64,000 bases of DNA, from NCBI GenBank assembly GCA_951394405.1, contig OX596339.1, positions 3,658,001-3,722,000 of the forward strand, in the 5' to 3' direction. The notes under the pieces are model-generated. The model was not told the DNA's origin. It did not search any database and saw only the letters and a list, made by a program, of their open reading frames with translations. A program made the position numbers and the translations under genes. Shown here piece by piece: positions 33,023-45,715 of this stretch (position 1 is its first letter; every line of letters begins with the position of its first letter). Origin of the DNA: Coprinellus micaceus. Its lineage: Eukaryota > Basidiomycota > Agaricomycetes > Agaricales > Psathyrellaceae.

Positions 33023-34736
33023 TGTGTGGATATCGTGGATCGTGTATTGTAAATGGTGGGGGAAAGAAGGATGGTAGAGACACGCAGGCAAAATGCGAGT
33101 ATTTATGCCTTCGGGGTCAGGAAGAAGCACGGAGAAACGGCCACCACAAAAGAGCGGAAAGGATAAAGGAGTGGCGAGTGGCACCTTTGAGGCATGAAAG
33201 CGGCGGGGCGATAAAGGGTGGCATGTGCCCGGAGTTAGTCGTTAGTCTTTGGATGATCATGAGCGAAACATGAGGACGTACTTTCGGAGAAGGGAGTTGG
33301 ATTTGCGATTGGGCATTGGCATGAAAATGCCGTAAAAGTTCGTATCACCTCTTGATCTTTTATTGCTACAGACACAGACCGCATTTGATACCTTCGTTCG
33401 ATTCCTACTCCCATCTAGCCGTGCTTTTCGTAACGGTACTCGCCCTTGAAGACGAGAGTCTTGGAACAGTCGCCATTGCTTCCCATCCGGAATTGCGACT
33501 TCAAACAAAGGGGGATATCGCGCACCACGTGAGCAGAAAATAGAGCAAAGTGCGATCGGCGAATGGTCCTCGCTCCCAACGGGTAAGTATTCCACTTTGA
33601 ATAGATTCTAAATGAAGTCTCACCGTGACCGCGTCACGCCAGCCCTGGAGAACGAGGCCGACGCGGTAGTCAACTCAGAGGGGTGAGGGATCGTCTCCTG
33701 CGAAGCCCGTCAGTAACGCATTAACTCGCTGCTGGGGGAGAGTCGGACCTGAAACTCAAGGCGGATGTGGTGTCGTCTTCATAGATGCTTGCTTTGTCGC
33801 GCTATAGGGGAAGGGCTCACCGCAGACCAACTCGAGTCATTGTAGGACTTACCTTGTATGCCTGAACAGTCATTATTACCGGCAAGCTGACAAGTGGGCC
33901 ATCGGGTGCTTAGGGCATGCAGAGCAGCCAATGTCGTTTTCGGGGGTGGGCGGGTGAAGCAGCGCACGCTGATAATGGGGGTCGTTTCAGCATCGCTGTC
34001 GTTCCCATCAAAATCTTCCCCCATCTTCTTCACCCCCATCACCATCCTCGCCTTCCTGGGGCCCTGTGCAACCCTCGTCGTGGTCCATGGCCGAGCCTTC
34101 ACCACTGGTTAGTTGGGTGAAACCGTGGCTGAGCTCATCTTCACGGCTGGGGCCCTCATCTAACTCATCGTTAATTTCTGAAAGTCCAAGGCAGAGTAAG
34201 GTCGGCCTGAGTCATCGTTTCAAGCGGATGCCAGTCGGTTGAGTGGGCTGGGATGAGCGCTTTCTCCTGAGACCATGAGCTATCTGGAGTGAGAGAACCA
34301 GTTGAGGTGGAATTGGCAGGACAAGGCGCATCAGGCCGCATCAAGGTATTCAATATTCGGGTCCAGCTGTTCCCACGCGACACACGGAAATTAGAAATTG
34401 GAAGGCAGTGTCCGATCATGAGCGAGCTCCGAATCCCGATTTGTGTGGCACTCTTTCGCGTTGGCGACTAGCGACTAGATAGTATCGCGTTTAGTCTCGA
34501 CCCAAACGATTCGTGTGAGACGATGCTTAATTGAGCCCAGCACCGCGTTGACGAGTTGGCACGTAAGGAGTCATGGCAGGTCTCTGGAGGAAATGTTGAT
34601 GGGAAACTGGCCACACATGCTGGGAATCTACGGTTGGGGGGTCTCATGAGACTTAATAGCTGAGGAGTGGCTCTCCACGGGTAATCTCCTTTCCCCTCCT
34701 CGTCTAATCGCTCTGCAGCTGTGCCACCCCTGTGTC
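33023..34736. other. Mostly intergenic, one weak ORF
   Basis: A minus-strand frame of 112 codons (33257-33595) has no recognisable domain and is listed only as a possibility. I see nothing else structured here. Confidence 0.4.
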
Positions 34737-35560
34737 ATGCTCCGACGGCACTCTACGCTGTATATTAGCCCCCCGATGGAGGAATACGAACCAACCACGG
34801 TGAGTAGATTCACCGCACCCACCCAGTCTCTTCCGTCTGACCGGAATTTACACAGGTTCGCAAGTTATCAAGGATGCGCCGACGATATTCTCCTGTATGG
34901 GTCCGCGATAAGCAACCTCCTCGTTTGGAGCTCCTACCCAAGAGTCATGGCACACCAGGCATTGAAGAGGAAGCCGTGGAGGTCCCTGATCTCGACGCAC
35001 CAATGCCCTCACAACCACTGCAAGGCCCGGGTCTCGATGGACCAACGCTGCTACCACCACTAGAAGGGGGTGTCGCCCCCCAATTGTACGACTCCGCCAT
35101 GCCTCTGGAAGAACCAGAAGGAAACTCCCTCGATCAGGGTTCGACTCGAACGTCACCGACAGCGCCGGAAGATGCCCCTGACACTAACGACTTGGTGAAC
35201 CACCGTGCTCAACCCGAAGCCCCAGCTCTCAGCCAACAGGCGCCTAGCCTCCAAGACGCCAACCAGCACCACTGTGAGGATTCAATTCATCAAGAGGTAG
35301 TCTCGTCCACTTCGACAACTTCCGAGGACCCTTCGCCCTCACCATCGAACCTTCGGATTAGGAAATATGGTGCCGCAAACGTATACGAACAATTGTCGAG
35401 TGTTTTGATGCATTATCCTCCCCGCAGCATCGTCCCAACTCGAGGTGACTTGTTTGTGAACAGGGAAATCGGGGGGCAGTCGCCTCCTCGAGCTTGGATC
35501 ATGCAAGATCGCTGGCTCCCTATTCCCGACGGGCATTTGCGCTTGGGGGATGATTTATAG
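34737..35560 (+). CDS. Hypothetical protein, 255 aa, two exons
   Basis: Exon 1 is 34737-34799 and exon 2 is 34856-35560. The intron is 56 nt (GTGAGT...CACAG) and both phases are zero, giving 768 nt. The first ~170 residues are Pro/Gln/Glu/Asp-rich and probably disordered. The last ~60 residues (from RKYGAANVYEQLSSVL to RWLPIPDGHLRLGDDL) look folded. No domain recognised. Agreement of the splice sites and frame supports a real gene. Confidence 0.55.
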
Positions 35561-35814
35561 GTCTCTGATCACACAGCGTATCTCTAGTGCCCAGTCGTTT
35601 GTAATGCCCCTTCTACCAACGACCGCTTTCCAATGCTGCATCGAACTGATTAATTATCATGTACGATGCCGAGACCTTCTGTGTTTCTATCCACTGATAT
35701 TGAAAGAGCCCTTTCAACAGAAGAGCGCGCGATAGGTCCCCATCCTCCACGGTTTCTGATTCCCCGCGTACTGCTTCTCGAGTCCCTGGCCCGGGTCGCG
35801 AGGGGCAATTCGCC

Positions 35815-36395
35815 TCAAATACTTCTCTCGCTTTCGATCGCGCTTGTCCTGGTTCTAGATTCAGTGAGCGCCTTCAAAGGACCCGAAAAAGATAAACGTA
35901 CTGCACGACAGTATTTCTCAATCTCGCCGGAATTTTTGTGGTATTGTACGCGAAGCCGTCGGAAGTGACAGATGAATAGGCGCTTCAGATCTTCAGTTCC
36001 GACACCAAACTTGACCAGGTCTCTCTCATGCCGATGGGCAAACGCATTAGTGAAGATGTCTTTTGCGTGCTTGTTGGCACTGGCATGAGGAGAACGCGTG
36101 AAATCAAGGTAGAAGGTTTCCACCGTGCAGATCAGCTTCCACTCAGATGCAGAGGGGTCAGCGGGCAAGTGCCCTTTGAAGATTTCGTTGAAGAACTCTT
36201 GAAACGTGCTCTGTAAAACGGCAGTGCCCTTGAGATGTCTATCACGAATCATGACCATGACCTACTTACCTCGACCTCGAGGATAATCGGTGCTTCGCTG
36301 GGGGCATGCTTTGGGGGGGTAAGTGACGTTCTTTCCAACTCCGAGCAGAGGAGCTCGATATGGCTCGGGGGGTTCTTAGGAAGCTGGGTCCCCAT
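35815..36395 (-). CDS. Hypothetical protein, 173 aa, two exons
   Basis: Exon 1 is 36395-36270 (start MGTQLPKNPPSH) and exon 2 is 36210-35815. A 59-nt intron (GTAAGT...TTACAG) keeps the frame, for 522 nt in total. The protein is helical and charged (STFQEFFNEIFKGHLP, then EDLKRLFICHFRRLRVQYHK), with no recognised domain or signal peptide. Function unknown. It could be the last part of a longer transcript, since the longer neighbouring gene lies just upstream on the same strand. Confidence 0.5.
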
Positions 36396-36919
36396 GAACG
36401 ATGAGTTGGGAGATGGGAGAGGTGGTACGGTCAAGCGGGGAACACCACGACCTGGGGTATATAGAGGAAGGAGACAATGAGTCGGGCCGGAGCACGTCGT
36501 AACGCACAAAGGAACGCAAAAGGGCGGTGCGTCACTTGAAAGGAAACTGAGAGACCGAGAGACAAAGGAGACGAACCTGATCATACTTCCGCCCAAGCCT
36601 ATTGATCTCAACGTTCCTGCGTCCATCTCCAAATTCGACGAGCGTAGAGCGAATTATATTCATTCTAAATACTGATTGGATCCGACATCAGCAGCACCAC
36701 CTCGCAGCACCACACCACTTTGTACCCGCCGCCTCTCTTGAGAGACGAAAAGACCTCTCTCGTTGACGCATCTCGATGTAATGCGGCAATGCGGCAGAGA
36801 AATAGTTCAACAACTAAAGCTGCTTTCGCTGAGCTGGGCTGCGATAATGGCAAAGGTCGGCCCCATTTTCCCCGAAGATGCAGTTCAAAGCGGTGCCTGC
36901 AGAATTTAAGTATGTGGCC
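36396..36919. other. Intergenic, nothing recognised
   Basis: Lies between two minus-strand genes. Short frames on both strands carry no domain. Confidence 0.4.
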
Positions 36920-39900
36920 TTAATAAAAGGAGTAGCACCACATACCAGAGACATCCGCCGAGGGTGTTGTCCTCACGGTGATATCCAATGAAGGGAAAGC
37001 TTCCCAAGTGGGTCCTCCGGGAACCTGGTCACCGAGTAAACCCAGGTGGTGTTGTAGGGACTTGTTGCCATTGATAGTGTTGTTGAGAGCAGCCTTATCG
37101 TCCTGCCTCTGAGTTTTTCCCCTGCTGATCCGAGCGGCAAAAATGCGATTCTTGACGAGGAGAACCCATCTTGCAAGGTAGGCCGGTCCCACATCTTCTC
37201 GAATGCTCACCTCTCGATGCAGCATCAGGTCGACGACTGCGCAGTGGACGTCGATCCAGTGGATCATCCTTCGGCAGAGCCGCCTTGCCTCGATAATTTC
37301 ATGCCTCTCCTGCTCGCACAAGACACCGTTGGAGTAGTTGTCGCCAGCGAGAAGGTTGGCGAGCTCCATGACGTTACATAGGGATAGGATCCCTTCCAAC
37401 CCAGCGGGCGTTGTTACGTCGGGGGTATGCGCGCGCTCTGTGTTGAGAGGGGGTCAATCCCATAGTCCACGAGTCGCGAGATGACTCACCGTCGCTGTTC
37501 ACGGAAGAGAAGAAGAGACCAGAGAGATAGATCATGTGATAGAAGTGCACCAGTCTCCGGAAAACGCGTCGGCAATGGTAAGCCCCTGGCACCTCCGACA
37601 CCACATCCACGAGAAAGTCATGGAGTATGGAGAAGCAAGATTCTGTTAATGTGGAGGAGGCGTACCAGTAAGACCCTCGAAGAATAGTATTGTCGGTAGA
37701 GAGTGTCAGATATTGAGTCCCTGGCCGCAAAACACTTTGAAAGATTACGGTCAGTCGAGAAACGAAGGGGAGCGAGCGAAGATACAGACACAGCAGAACC
37801 GGCCATAAGGTGCAGAGGCTCGCATAACAACTCTTCCTCTCCGACGGCGGGCGATGATGCGCCTCCAGAAGGTTTGTAGAACAGGATCCACAAGGATCCT
37901 ACTTGAACTTCCAGGTAGAGCCCAAAGCCGTGGGGCGCGCGACGAAATCTTGAATACGCAGACCTCGTCGCCACGATAGCGAATCTCATGACGTTGGTAG
38001 GGAAATCGTGCCAGCTACGACACCATGGCTGGTTGACAGTCGTATCCCAGGCGGTAACGTCGGAAGCGAGGGCTCGAGGCAGCAAGGAAGCGAGATCGGT
38101 GACAGGGATGTGTGTGGATTGCATAACCCTAGGGGATGAGGGATCTGCGGCGTGGAGGAAACTTGACATAGTCATGTGGGCTTCCGGCTGGGGCGGCGGC
38201 TGGCTATAATCTAGCTGGCTGTGAGAACGAGAAGCCTGCGAAGCCTAGAGGTGAAATCAGGAGATACTCACCACACACGGTCACGACTCGCTGCAGGGAT
38301 GCGATGGTTTTCAAGCCCCCTTCGTCGAAATGGGTTGCCATTCCCGCCGAATGTTTGAGATTTGTGATCACGATGTGGTGGAGACGAACGGCTGCCTGAA
38401 CACTAAATGCTGACTGTTCACGGAAGCCTTGATCCTGAAGAAATCGGATGGACGTTTCGGTACCACATAGGCGAAACAGCTGCCCAATTGCCCACATGGC
38501 TTGGAACCACTCGAGTTCCTCGTTTGACTGCACACTCAGTACGACGTTTGGAGTTATTCGCGTAGTTTACTCACATTAAACTTGGCCGTGAAACGGAAGT
38601 CCCGGCTATACTCCCGTATTTGGTCCATGTGGATCTGGGTTTTCTGGGTCAGCGCGCATGCCCAAGTATTTTCAATGTGGAGACTCTTACCTCTTCTACA
38701 ACGTTGCGGTGGTCCAAGGTGCTGACATGGATAGCTGCCTAGGAGGTAACTTGAGACAGGGACTTTGAATAACGGTAAATCGGTAGAAAGTCGCTCACCC
38801 GCTCTAACGAGAGATCTATCACAGCATGGACCTTAGAAGGAGCCTTGTGTATCGAACGCTTTGGCCGAATAGGGGGGTCACGAGGATTGCTCCTTCGCGC
38901 CGTCGATTGTGGAGATGAACGTGAGTACGGTTCATAATGTACCGCGGTTCAACTACTCCTGACAGGGCCGACATCTGTGGAATCAAGATCGATACTTGTT
39001 AACGCCCGGTCTGTGACATTCGACTCGTCCCCAACGCCTTGAGATATCAGCCGAAAACTCGATGAGCTGGGTCCAGGGCCTGGTTGCAGCGTTGAATCAT
39101 CTGCCGGAGCTTCCTGGTTACTATCCGGTAGAAGATGTGAAAACCAAGCTGGACGTACCCGGTGCCTGTGGGTTAGACGCCTGTGGGTTGCCTGGCTCGG
39201 GTGGGTTATTATTCAAAGCAGCCAGTGTTGATTCTAATTCGTCGGAGATATGTCCATTAGGCGGGTTACTACCAGACGTCGTGATGGGCGTGAAGAATTC
39301 GGGATCTGGAAACCCACTGAGTATATCAAAGCAAATAAATGTGGCATTACCAACCTGCCTTGAGCCATTCAGAGTCACCGAGGCTGATGTTGGATAGAGG
39401 GTAGTCCCGTAACTCTTGAAACAGCTGGGCAAACCGCAGATCCGGTAGGCACAGGCCAAGAGCTACGTCCGCCAATGCCTGGTAGATCTTGCGGTCCACA
39501 TCGAGCAGACTACGCGGCCGAGGGCCGGCTAACCCTTGCCACATCTAAAGACACTTTTAAGAATACCCCAGGAAAGCGATAGACTCGACTCACCATCAGT
39601 AGATGTAATCGGTTCACATCTCTAAGCATGAGCTGCGTCGGTAAGAACAAGCAAACCCCTGAGACTCCCAGAGCCATCTGAAGCGGTAATTTGAACGTAT
39701 GAGGTGACTTGAGTAGCTCAAAGAACGCGTCGATGGACGCCTCGTCCGACCCGCTGATATCAGGTGAGCCCCAACGACCGCCGAAATTCGGACAGAGAGA
39801 AAGTTGACTGACGTTAGGTTTTGAAGGAAGTCCTTGAAGGCCAACTTGGTGGTCGGGATATCAGCCGTACGGTCTTCCAACTGAACAAGCCTTTAACACG

Positions 39901-40755
39901 TCGCACCAAGTAGAGATAATGAGAGAAACACACCTGAAAGAGGATACTCATGTAAAGGGCTGCACATTCGAAGTTGGATTTGACAGTTTGGCCGTGAATA
40001 TCTTGTGTGCGTTGAGACAAGGAGGTGAACAGGGATGATGTAACATTGTAGTGTTGTGGGGGGGCAGGGTGTGACCAGACCTCTGTTTCCGACGGAAATG
40101 CTTGTTGAATGGCCTCCAATCCAATTCGGACTACGTTTGGCCAGTTCGCCATTCTCTTGTAGAACTGGGTGCACAATGAGGTTAATCCAACGGCTAATCG
40201 ATGAAACTTACAATTTTTCCTGGGTTAGGAATGGGGTACTTGAGTTGCTGTAGCTGCGGATGCGGCGCTTTCAGAGCAGGGGGGGAGCCAATCCACTGAA
40301 GAACGTCGAAGAGGCGGTATTGCAAAAGAATGGACGCAAGCTCGCTCGTCTTTTCCTTGGCCGGTTTTACAGTGTTGTAGGCGATGCTCTGAATGGTTCC
40401 GTGTCCAGGGATAATGGATTTGGAGAGATCTAGAGCTGATACGAGGGTACGAAGAGTGCCATCGCTCGTGTCTATCGAAGATTCCAAGGCCGATAGTCTT
40501 CCCTCTATTGCCTAGAAATGGCTGTCAAGACGTGAAGATGTGGGGGAAAATGTATGGGAGGCTTTCCTTGAGCAATGGGAAGTAATGAGGGGTGGAAGAA
40601 TTAGTCGCACGGCGACGAGGCGGGCCTATGTACCAGGGAAATTCGTCGAGCACATCCAAGGGAGGCATCTTAGAGGCGCGTGAAGCGGTAGATCGTGAGG
40701 GTGACCATTGAAGAAGTTCCACCTTGCCCGGCATGAGTGGCACCGGGGGTGCCAC
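36920..40755 (-). CDS. One or two multi-exon unknown genes
   Basis: Many short minus-strand frames end at good GT donors and look protein-like in series: 40755-about 40560 (DVLDEFPWYIGPPRRR), about 40514-40212 (ALESSIDTSDGTLRTLVSAL), about 40172-39930 (MANWPNVVRIGLEAIQQAFP), about 39760-39560, 39544-39360, about 38910-38800, about 38600, 38533-38270 (QRVVTVC before a donor), 38175-37670 and 37430-36920 (end). I could not fix every junction, so the extent and number of genes are uncertain. A second start at 38175 is possible. No domain is recognised. The composition (helical, Leu-rich, few charged clusters) suggests a large globular helical protein. The first exon has a diverged partner at 27126-27282. 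Confidence 0.42.
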
Positions 40756-40758
40756 TCA
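40732..40758. repeat. Perfect 12-bp palindrome arms around a 3-base centre
   Basis: atgagtggcacc (40732-40743) pairs exactly with ggtgccactcat (40747-40758). It overlaps the proposed start codon of the unknown gene at 40755, and lies 149 bp inside the boundary of inverted repeat 2. Confidence 0.85.
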
Positions 40759-40906
40759 TGTAACGTGCGTTGGCTTTTACGAGGGGCTAGACAAACGCGG
40801 CTCGACCATAGTTAGAGTCATGATATCGTTGAAGTTCAACGAAGTCATGATCACCCGCAGGACGAAAGGGCCTTGCGTGAACCTTGATGGCGGCTGCCAA
40901 CAATTG

Positions 40907-42926
40907 ATGGCGGGCTTGAGACATGATCCTTCCCGCCGGTACGGCTCTGATCCAACAATCGATTGAATTCAAGTCGGTTATAAAGGAGGCTACAGAACTA
41001 CTTTAATAAAAATCTGAATGAGATTCTGAATAGCCGTGTTAGTTGTGGCTTGGCTCTGTGCAAGGTTCGCACAACTTTGCACAAGGTTGGCTTGGCCTTG
41101 AGCAAGGTTGTCCAGGGCGAGTTTCAGGTTGTCCACAGCTTGCTGAACGAGGCGCGTATTGTGGTCCTAGATTGTCTCAAGAGTCAGAAAATAGAGAACG
41201 TGCATGCCAAAAAGGGCGTACCTGAACGACCGGTGCGATCCGGGGAATCGATTCGGTGGATTGGGTGGAGGCAGGCAGGGCAGCTCCAACGGAGGGGCCC
41301 GAGGCCTCTGCGACGGGGTGCTGATGACGGGGTGATTAATGGGAATTGGGAAACAGAACCATCGAAATTGCGCACCTGGTTCCCTGCGACAGGACGCTCC
41401 GCAGTAGGTAAAGTTTCCATCACGTGCTGGATACTGTCGTCGACCGGGGTCGCTGGAGAAGAGTCAACAAGAAGAGTGTTGTCGTTCATATCGTCGTTTA
41501 TGAAGGGGGTTCCACCCTGGCGATTGGTACTGGTCGATGGAACGCCAACGAACGATTCGTTTCGAACTCCGGTTGCGGGGCCGTGGAGGGTAGGTTCGGC
41601 TGCAAGGATGGCAGGGGCGCAATCAGGGCTTCGTTGGAAGGCTGGTATGGCGAGGAAGCGGGGGTGCATTGAGACTTCTGGGTTAAGGAGTGAACGGGAT
41701 TCCTCACCTCATCTTGACGGAACCCGATCTCGTCCCAAACGGTCGAATGGGAAGGGCGGTGGGCGGCAGTCCCAGACGATCCTCCAAAGGGGCTGAAAGA
41801 AGTGCGGTCGGTAGTGGAGGGCTCGTGGTGAGTCGTCCAGAGGCTACCTTCAGGGTTCTGCGCCGCGTCCGTAGGGTCGGACATGGGTAAGGCGGACGGC
41901 GGTGGCAAGGACGAGGACTGGAAGAACCCTTGAGTGGTGACGTTGGGTCCATGAATGCAAGGCCCAAAGGTAGCATGCCGGTAAAAGCAGCCGTGGGGGC
42001 ACTCAGACTGTGCAAGTCGAAGACCAGCTTCGAAGGATTGTCTTTCCACCATGAGCATTGGTGGAGGCAAGGTGGGCCTGCGATACGGCTCAGTTCGCTG
42101 TGCGAGTACCCGAGGGGTGCGGTCTGGCATGTGGGAAGGAAAGTGGGAATGAGGGAATGAGGACACCATACGCCGCTGCAGCATATGTATAAGACTTCAA
42201 AACAAAGTGTCTTTGTGGGACCAATGGCGAGTGGCAATTTGGACATCGCCCACTCGGTACTTGATCAGTAGTCCGTGCATGTCGTGCCACAGGGGGTAAG
42301 TAATAGCATCCCTGTGCCTCCCTGTGCTCCAGTGCGGAAGGTCAGGTCTTATATCAGCCGAATTGGGACACACCGGAGAGGGCACCACGGGCACGATCAT
42401 GACAAGGTGCTCTAGTGTGCGATGAATTATATCTACAAGAGAGTGGGCCAGATTCAAATCATCGGTGTGACGGGGACGAAAGGGAATGGAACCCCATTAG
42501 AAGCGCATCGGTGGGTCCGCGCCAGTGATGAATCGCTGAATCGCAAGTGAGTTACAGTGTCCTAACGGACGAGCCAGATCGAGGTGGACAGGTTCTGTGA
42601 GCTGTTGATGGAAATGAGTGGGGAGACGAGTGATTAGGCCTTAGGAGTAGGGGTGTTATAATTACAACTGGTAATTACAATGGTGTTACGGTCGAACAAG
42701 GAAGCCATCAAGTCATTATAACTCCGCAAACGGTGGGACGTCCTCCTCTTCCCACCTGACCACCATGGGGCTAGCCTGAACTCTTCCTAAACGACTCGAC
42801 AATCGACGGCAAGATGGATAGCCTGAACTTGCGACCTTCGTGATTACCAGCGATCGAGCAAAAGCCAGCAGAAGCCGACGTAGACGCAGGAGCAGAATCA
42901 TGGAATCTTGGGGTGGAGGATAGCAC
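40907..42926. repeat. Large inverted repeat 2, right arm (2,020 bp)
   Basis: Reverse complement of 25106-27125. Its outer 220 bp (42707-42926) are also the third copy of 6820-7039. At 42923-42926 it runs into the end of a separate inverted-repeat element with a four-base overlap (gcac). Confidence 0.97.
40990..42184 (-). CDS. Putative repeat-borne gene, identical copy
   Basis: Mirror copy of the gene at 25848-27042, with every translated segment identical. If it is expressed, both copies should make the same product. See that entry for motifs and the uncertain exon structure. Confidence 0.42.
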
Positions 42927-45486
42927 CTCAGTCACATGGATGTGGGTACCTCTAAGGTATACACTTTGTACCGGAGTGGGTGCCTTAGAAGGTGACCTCC
43001 CCTGGATTGATCCAGACTTGGACCTGTGGATCCTGGACTGGATCCTGGATGGCCTGGTCCATTTTGGGTCCAGTCCAGTCCATTGGTTGGCTGGATTCTT
43101 GTCTGGACAGAACCATGCTAGACTGGATTAATGTGACATGTCACACTCTGGACTTCCGTCCAGCCAAAAGTCCAGACCAGGGGCTGGATCTATCCACCCC
43201 TTTTTGGACCAGGTCCAGCTTTAAATAGCCAGGGGGTGTCTGACCTAATGTTATCAGTGACATCATGGCTGTCAGGCACAGGTACCAGATTTGATGGCAG
43301 ATAACCTTGCCATCAAATGACATCATAGATCTCAGGAACAGGTACCAGATTTGATGGGACATAATCTGTCCATCAAATGACATCACAGATCTCAGGAACA
43401 GATCCCAGATTTGATGGCAGATAGCCTTGCCATCAAATGATGTCACAGATCTCAGGAACAGGTACCAGATTTGATGGACAGCTTATGTCCATCAAATGAC
43501 ATCACTTATGTCATGACATCACACTCATTTAGATAAGGGCAAGCAGAACTCGTGGCTCTCTATCTCTGTCAGTTCTTATCCGATAAGGAAGCTCTGGGTA
43601 CCATTAGAAAGCATTCCTTTAGGGCTTTCCAAATTTGTTCATGGTGTGGGAATTCACTGTTCCCACCCATGCCAGAATGTGTTTTAGCTTTGTATCTGTA
43701 TTTTCTGTCATGTGTTGTGTAATTTACCAGAGATTAACAGCCATATGGGGTGGGTTTCAGGCCAGAGAATAAGGTGACACATTATATACACTAATCCTGG
43801 GGTCCCTATGACCCATTCTTCCATTGTCCAGCCATAGTATGCCACAATTGAATGTAACACACAAGTTGTATGATATCTGACCTGTGCTGTGTAGACAAGA
43901 GAAAACATGTTTTATGAGCTATACTGGAAGTTATATAGAGTGAATTGAGTGGGACAATGAAGTAATAACACCACAATATGCAAGCAGCATAGAATGCACT
44001 TGTCCCAAACAAGACAGGCGAGTTTTTATTGTTTGGCTATTTATGGCAGCTGTGAATGTTCCCACACCATATAAAATACCAATATAGAAATGAAATTTGA
44101 TTCTGAGGAGAATACAAAAGACCCCATAGGAAACAGATAACACACTCAAAAGATATAGAAGAAACTGTTGTTTTGCAACCAGACATTCTAAAAATGCTAT
44201 GAGCAACTACTGAAAGTCAGTCAAAATGTGGTGCTCCTTCCATATCTATACAACCCCTGATCCGTTTTCCTTCCGGTTTTTTGTTTTCTGCTCTATTTTT
44301 GATTCTGATTCTATTTCCCACAAGTGGCAACTTTCCCACAGCTGCCTTCATGATGATTTGGCATGCATACTGTTATGATCACCACAATTGTGCTTCTTTC
44401 TTTGTGTTGTGCTTCCAATTTTAAAGTGTGGAGGAAAGTCACACCATGGTATAGTGTATAAGCACTCTAACCATCATTTATATGCCCCATATCTTCCAGA
44501 AGCATCCTGTATTGCTGGTAATTTTGATGCTACCACAACAATTGTGTAAGTAATGAACAATTTGGGCTTTTGGGATTGATTAAGAGGATTTGGAGAGGTG
44601 TGATGCTATTGATTTGGTAGTTCTTGCTGGTGTCTTTAAGTTCCACAAAAGAATTGGGCCAAAAATGGTATATTGAGGGCAAAAGCTGAGCTTGCAAACT
44701 GGCCATCTGAAGATATTTCAATACTTTGTGGTATTATGGTGTGGGAAGTGATGGGGTTGGCAAGGCGCTCACAGATATGGATAGTGTCAAATTAGGGCTT
44801 TCTAATGATGCCCAGAGCTTCCTTATCGGATAAGAACTGACAGAGATAGAGAGCCACGAGTTCTGCTTGCCCTTATCTAAATGAGTGTGATGTCATGACA
44901 TAAGTGATGTCATTTGATGGACATAAGCTGTCCATCAAATCTGGTACCTGTTCCTGAGATCTGTGACATCATTTGATGGCAAGGCTATCTGCCATCAAAT
45001 CTGGGATCTGTTCCTGAGATCTGTGATGTCATTTGATGGACAGATTATGTCCCATCAAATCTGGTACCTGTTCCTGAGATCTATGATGTCATTTGATGGC
45101 AAGGTTATCTGCCATCAAATCTGGTACCTGTGCCTGACAGCCATGATGTCACTGATAACATTAGGTCAGACACCCCCTGGCTATTTAAAGCTGGACCTGG
45201 TCCAAAAAGGGGTGGATAGATCCAGCCCCTGGTCTGGACTTTTGGCTGGACGGAAGTCCAGAGTGTGACATGTCACATTAATCCAGTCTAGCATGGTTCT
45301 GTCCAGACAAGAATCCAGCCAACCAATGGACTGGACTGGACCCAAAATGGACCAGGCCATCCAGGATCCAGTCCAGGATCCACAGGTCCAAGTCTGGATC
45401 AATCCAGGGGAGGTCACCTTCTAAGGCACCCACTCCGGTACAAAGTGTATACCTTAGAGGTACCCACATCCATGTGACTGAGGTGC
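42923..45486. mobile_element. Inverted-repeat element with ~690-bp ends (2,564 bp), non-autonomous
   Basis: Position x pairs with 88409-x over about 42923-43598 and 44811-45486, with weaker pairing to about 43612. The ends read gcacctcagtcacatggatg. The subterminal 250 bp are packed with tggac/gtcca motifs, as in transposase-binding regions. Further in are four ~60-bp tandem repeats per arm. The ~1.2-kb centre (43613-44797) is AT-rich and has no plausible transposase. There is no target duplication, because the two flanks come from points 561 bp apart in the host repeat. Superfamily unknown. Confidence 0.9.
43262..43500. repeat. Four ~60-bp tandem repeats, each a hairpin
   Basis: Each unit contains cagatttgatgg, a short centre, then ccatcaaatgacatca, so every unit can fold on itself. 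The same array occurs inverted at about 44909-45148. The centres differ between units while the stems are conserved. Confidence 0.92.
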
Positions 45487-45715
45487 CTCCAGGGCGCTTC
45501 TTCCTCTCAGTTCCGTACATCTAATATAATTTCCTTCGCGGTTTCCTCAGTGCTCCCAAGGTTCCCCCTCGCATAACTCGGCAGGGACCGGCCCTAGCTC
45601 CCCAAGGCTTCCTCGCAAACATGCTTTTCATCCCAAGGTACGCACCCCCAGGCCCTCTACCTCTTAGAGATAAGCGGCTGAGAGAGTAAACTCCACAGTC
45701 CTCCCTGCAACGTCA
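45487..45715 (+). repeat. Truncated third copy of the inverted-repeat-1 unit
   Basis: From 45487 the sequence matches 7601 onward (inside the 351-bp array), at first almost exactly and then with increasing divergence until about 45715. Together with 42707-42926 this indicates a third copy of the unit, in which 7040-7600 is missing and the inverted-repeat element now sits. Confidence 0.88.

Noticed and set aside
36235..36258. Start codon of the small gene at 36258
   Set aside because: A start at 36395 with a 59-nt intron gives an in-frame two-exon gene and uses a canonical GTAAGT donor. The 36258 Met would lie inside the intron.
6820..42926. Inverted repeats as a pure assembly artefact
   Set aside because: The spacers are long and unique, the arms carry a few private differences, and breakpoints differ between copies. 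Still worth confirming with long reads.
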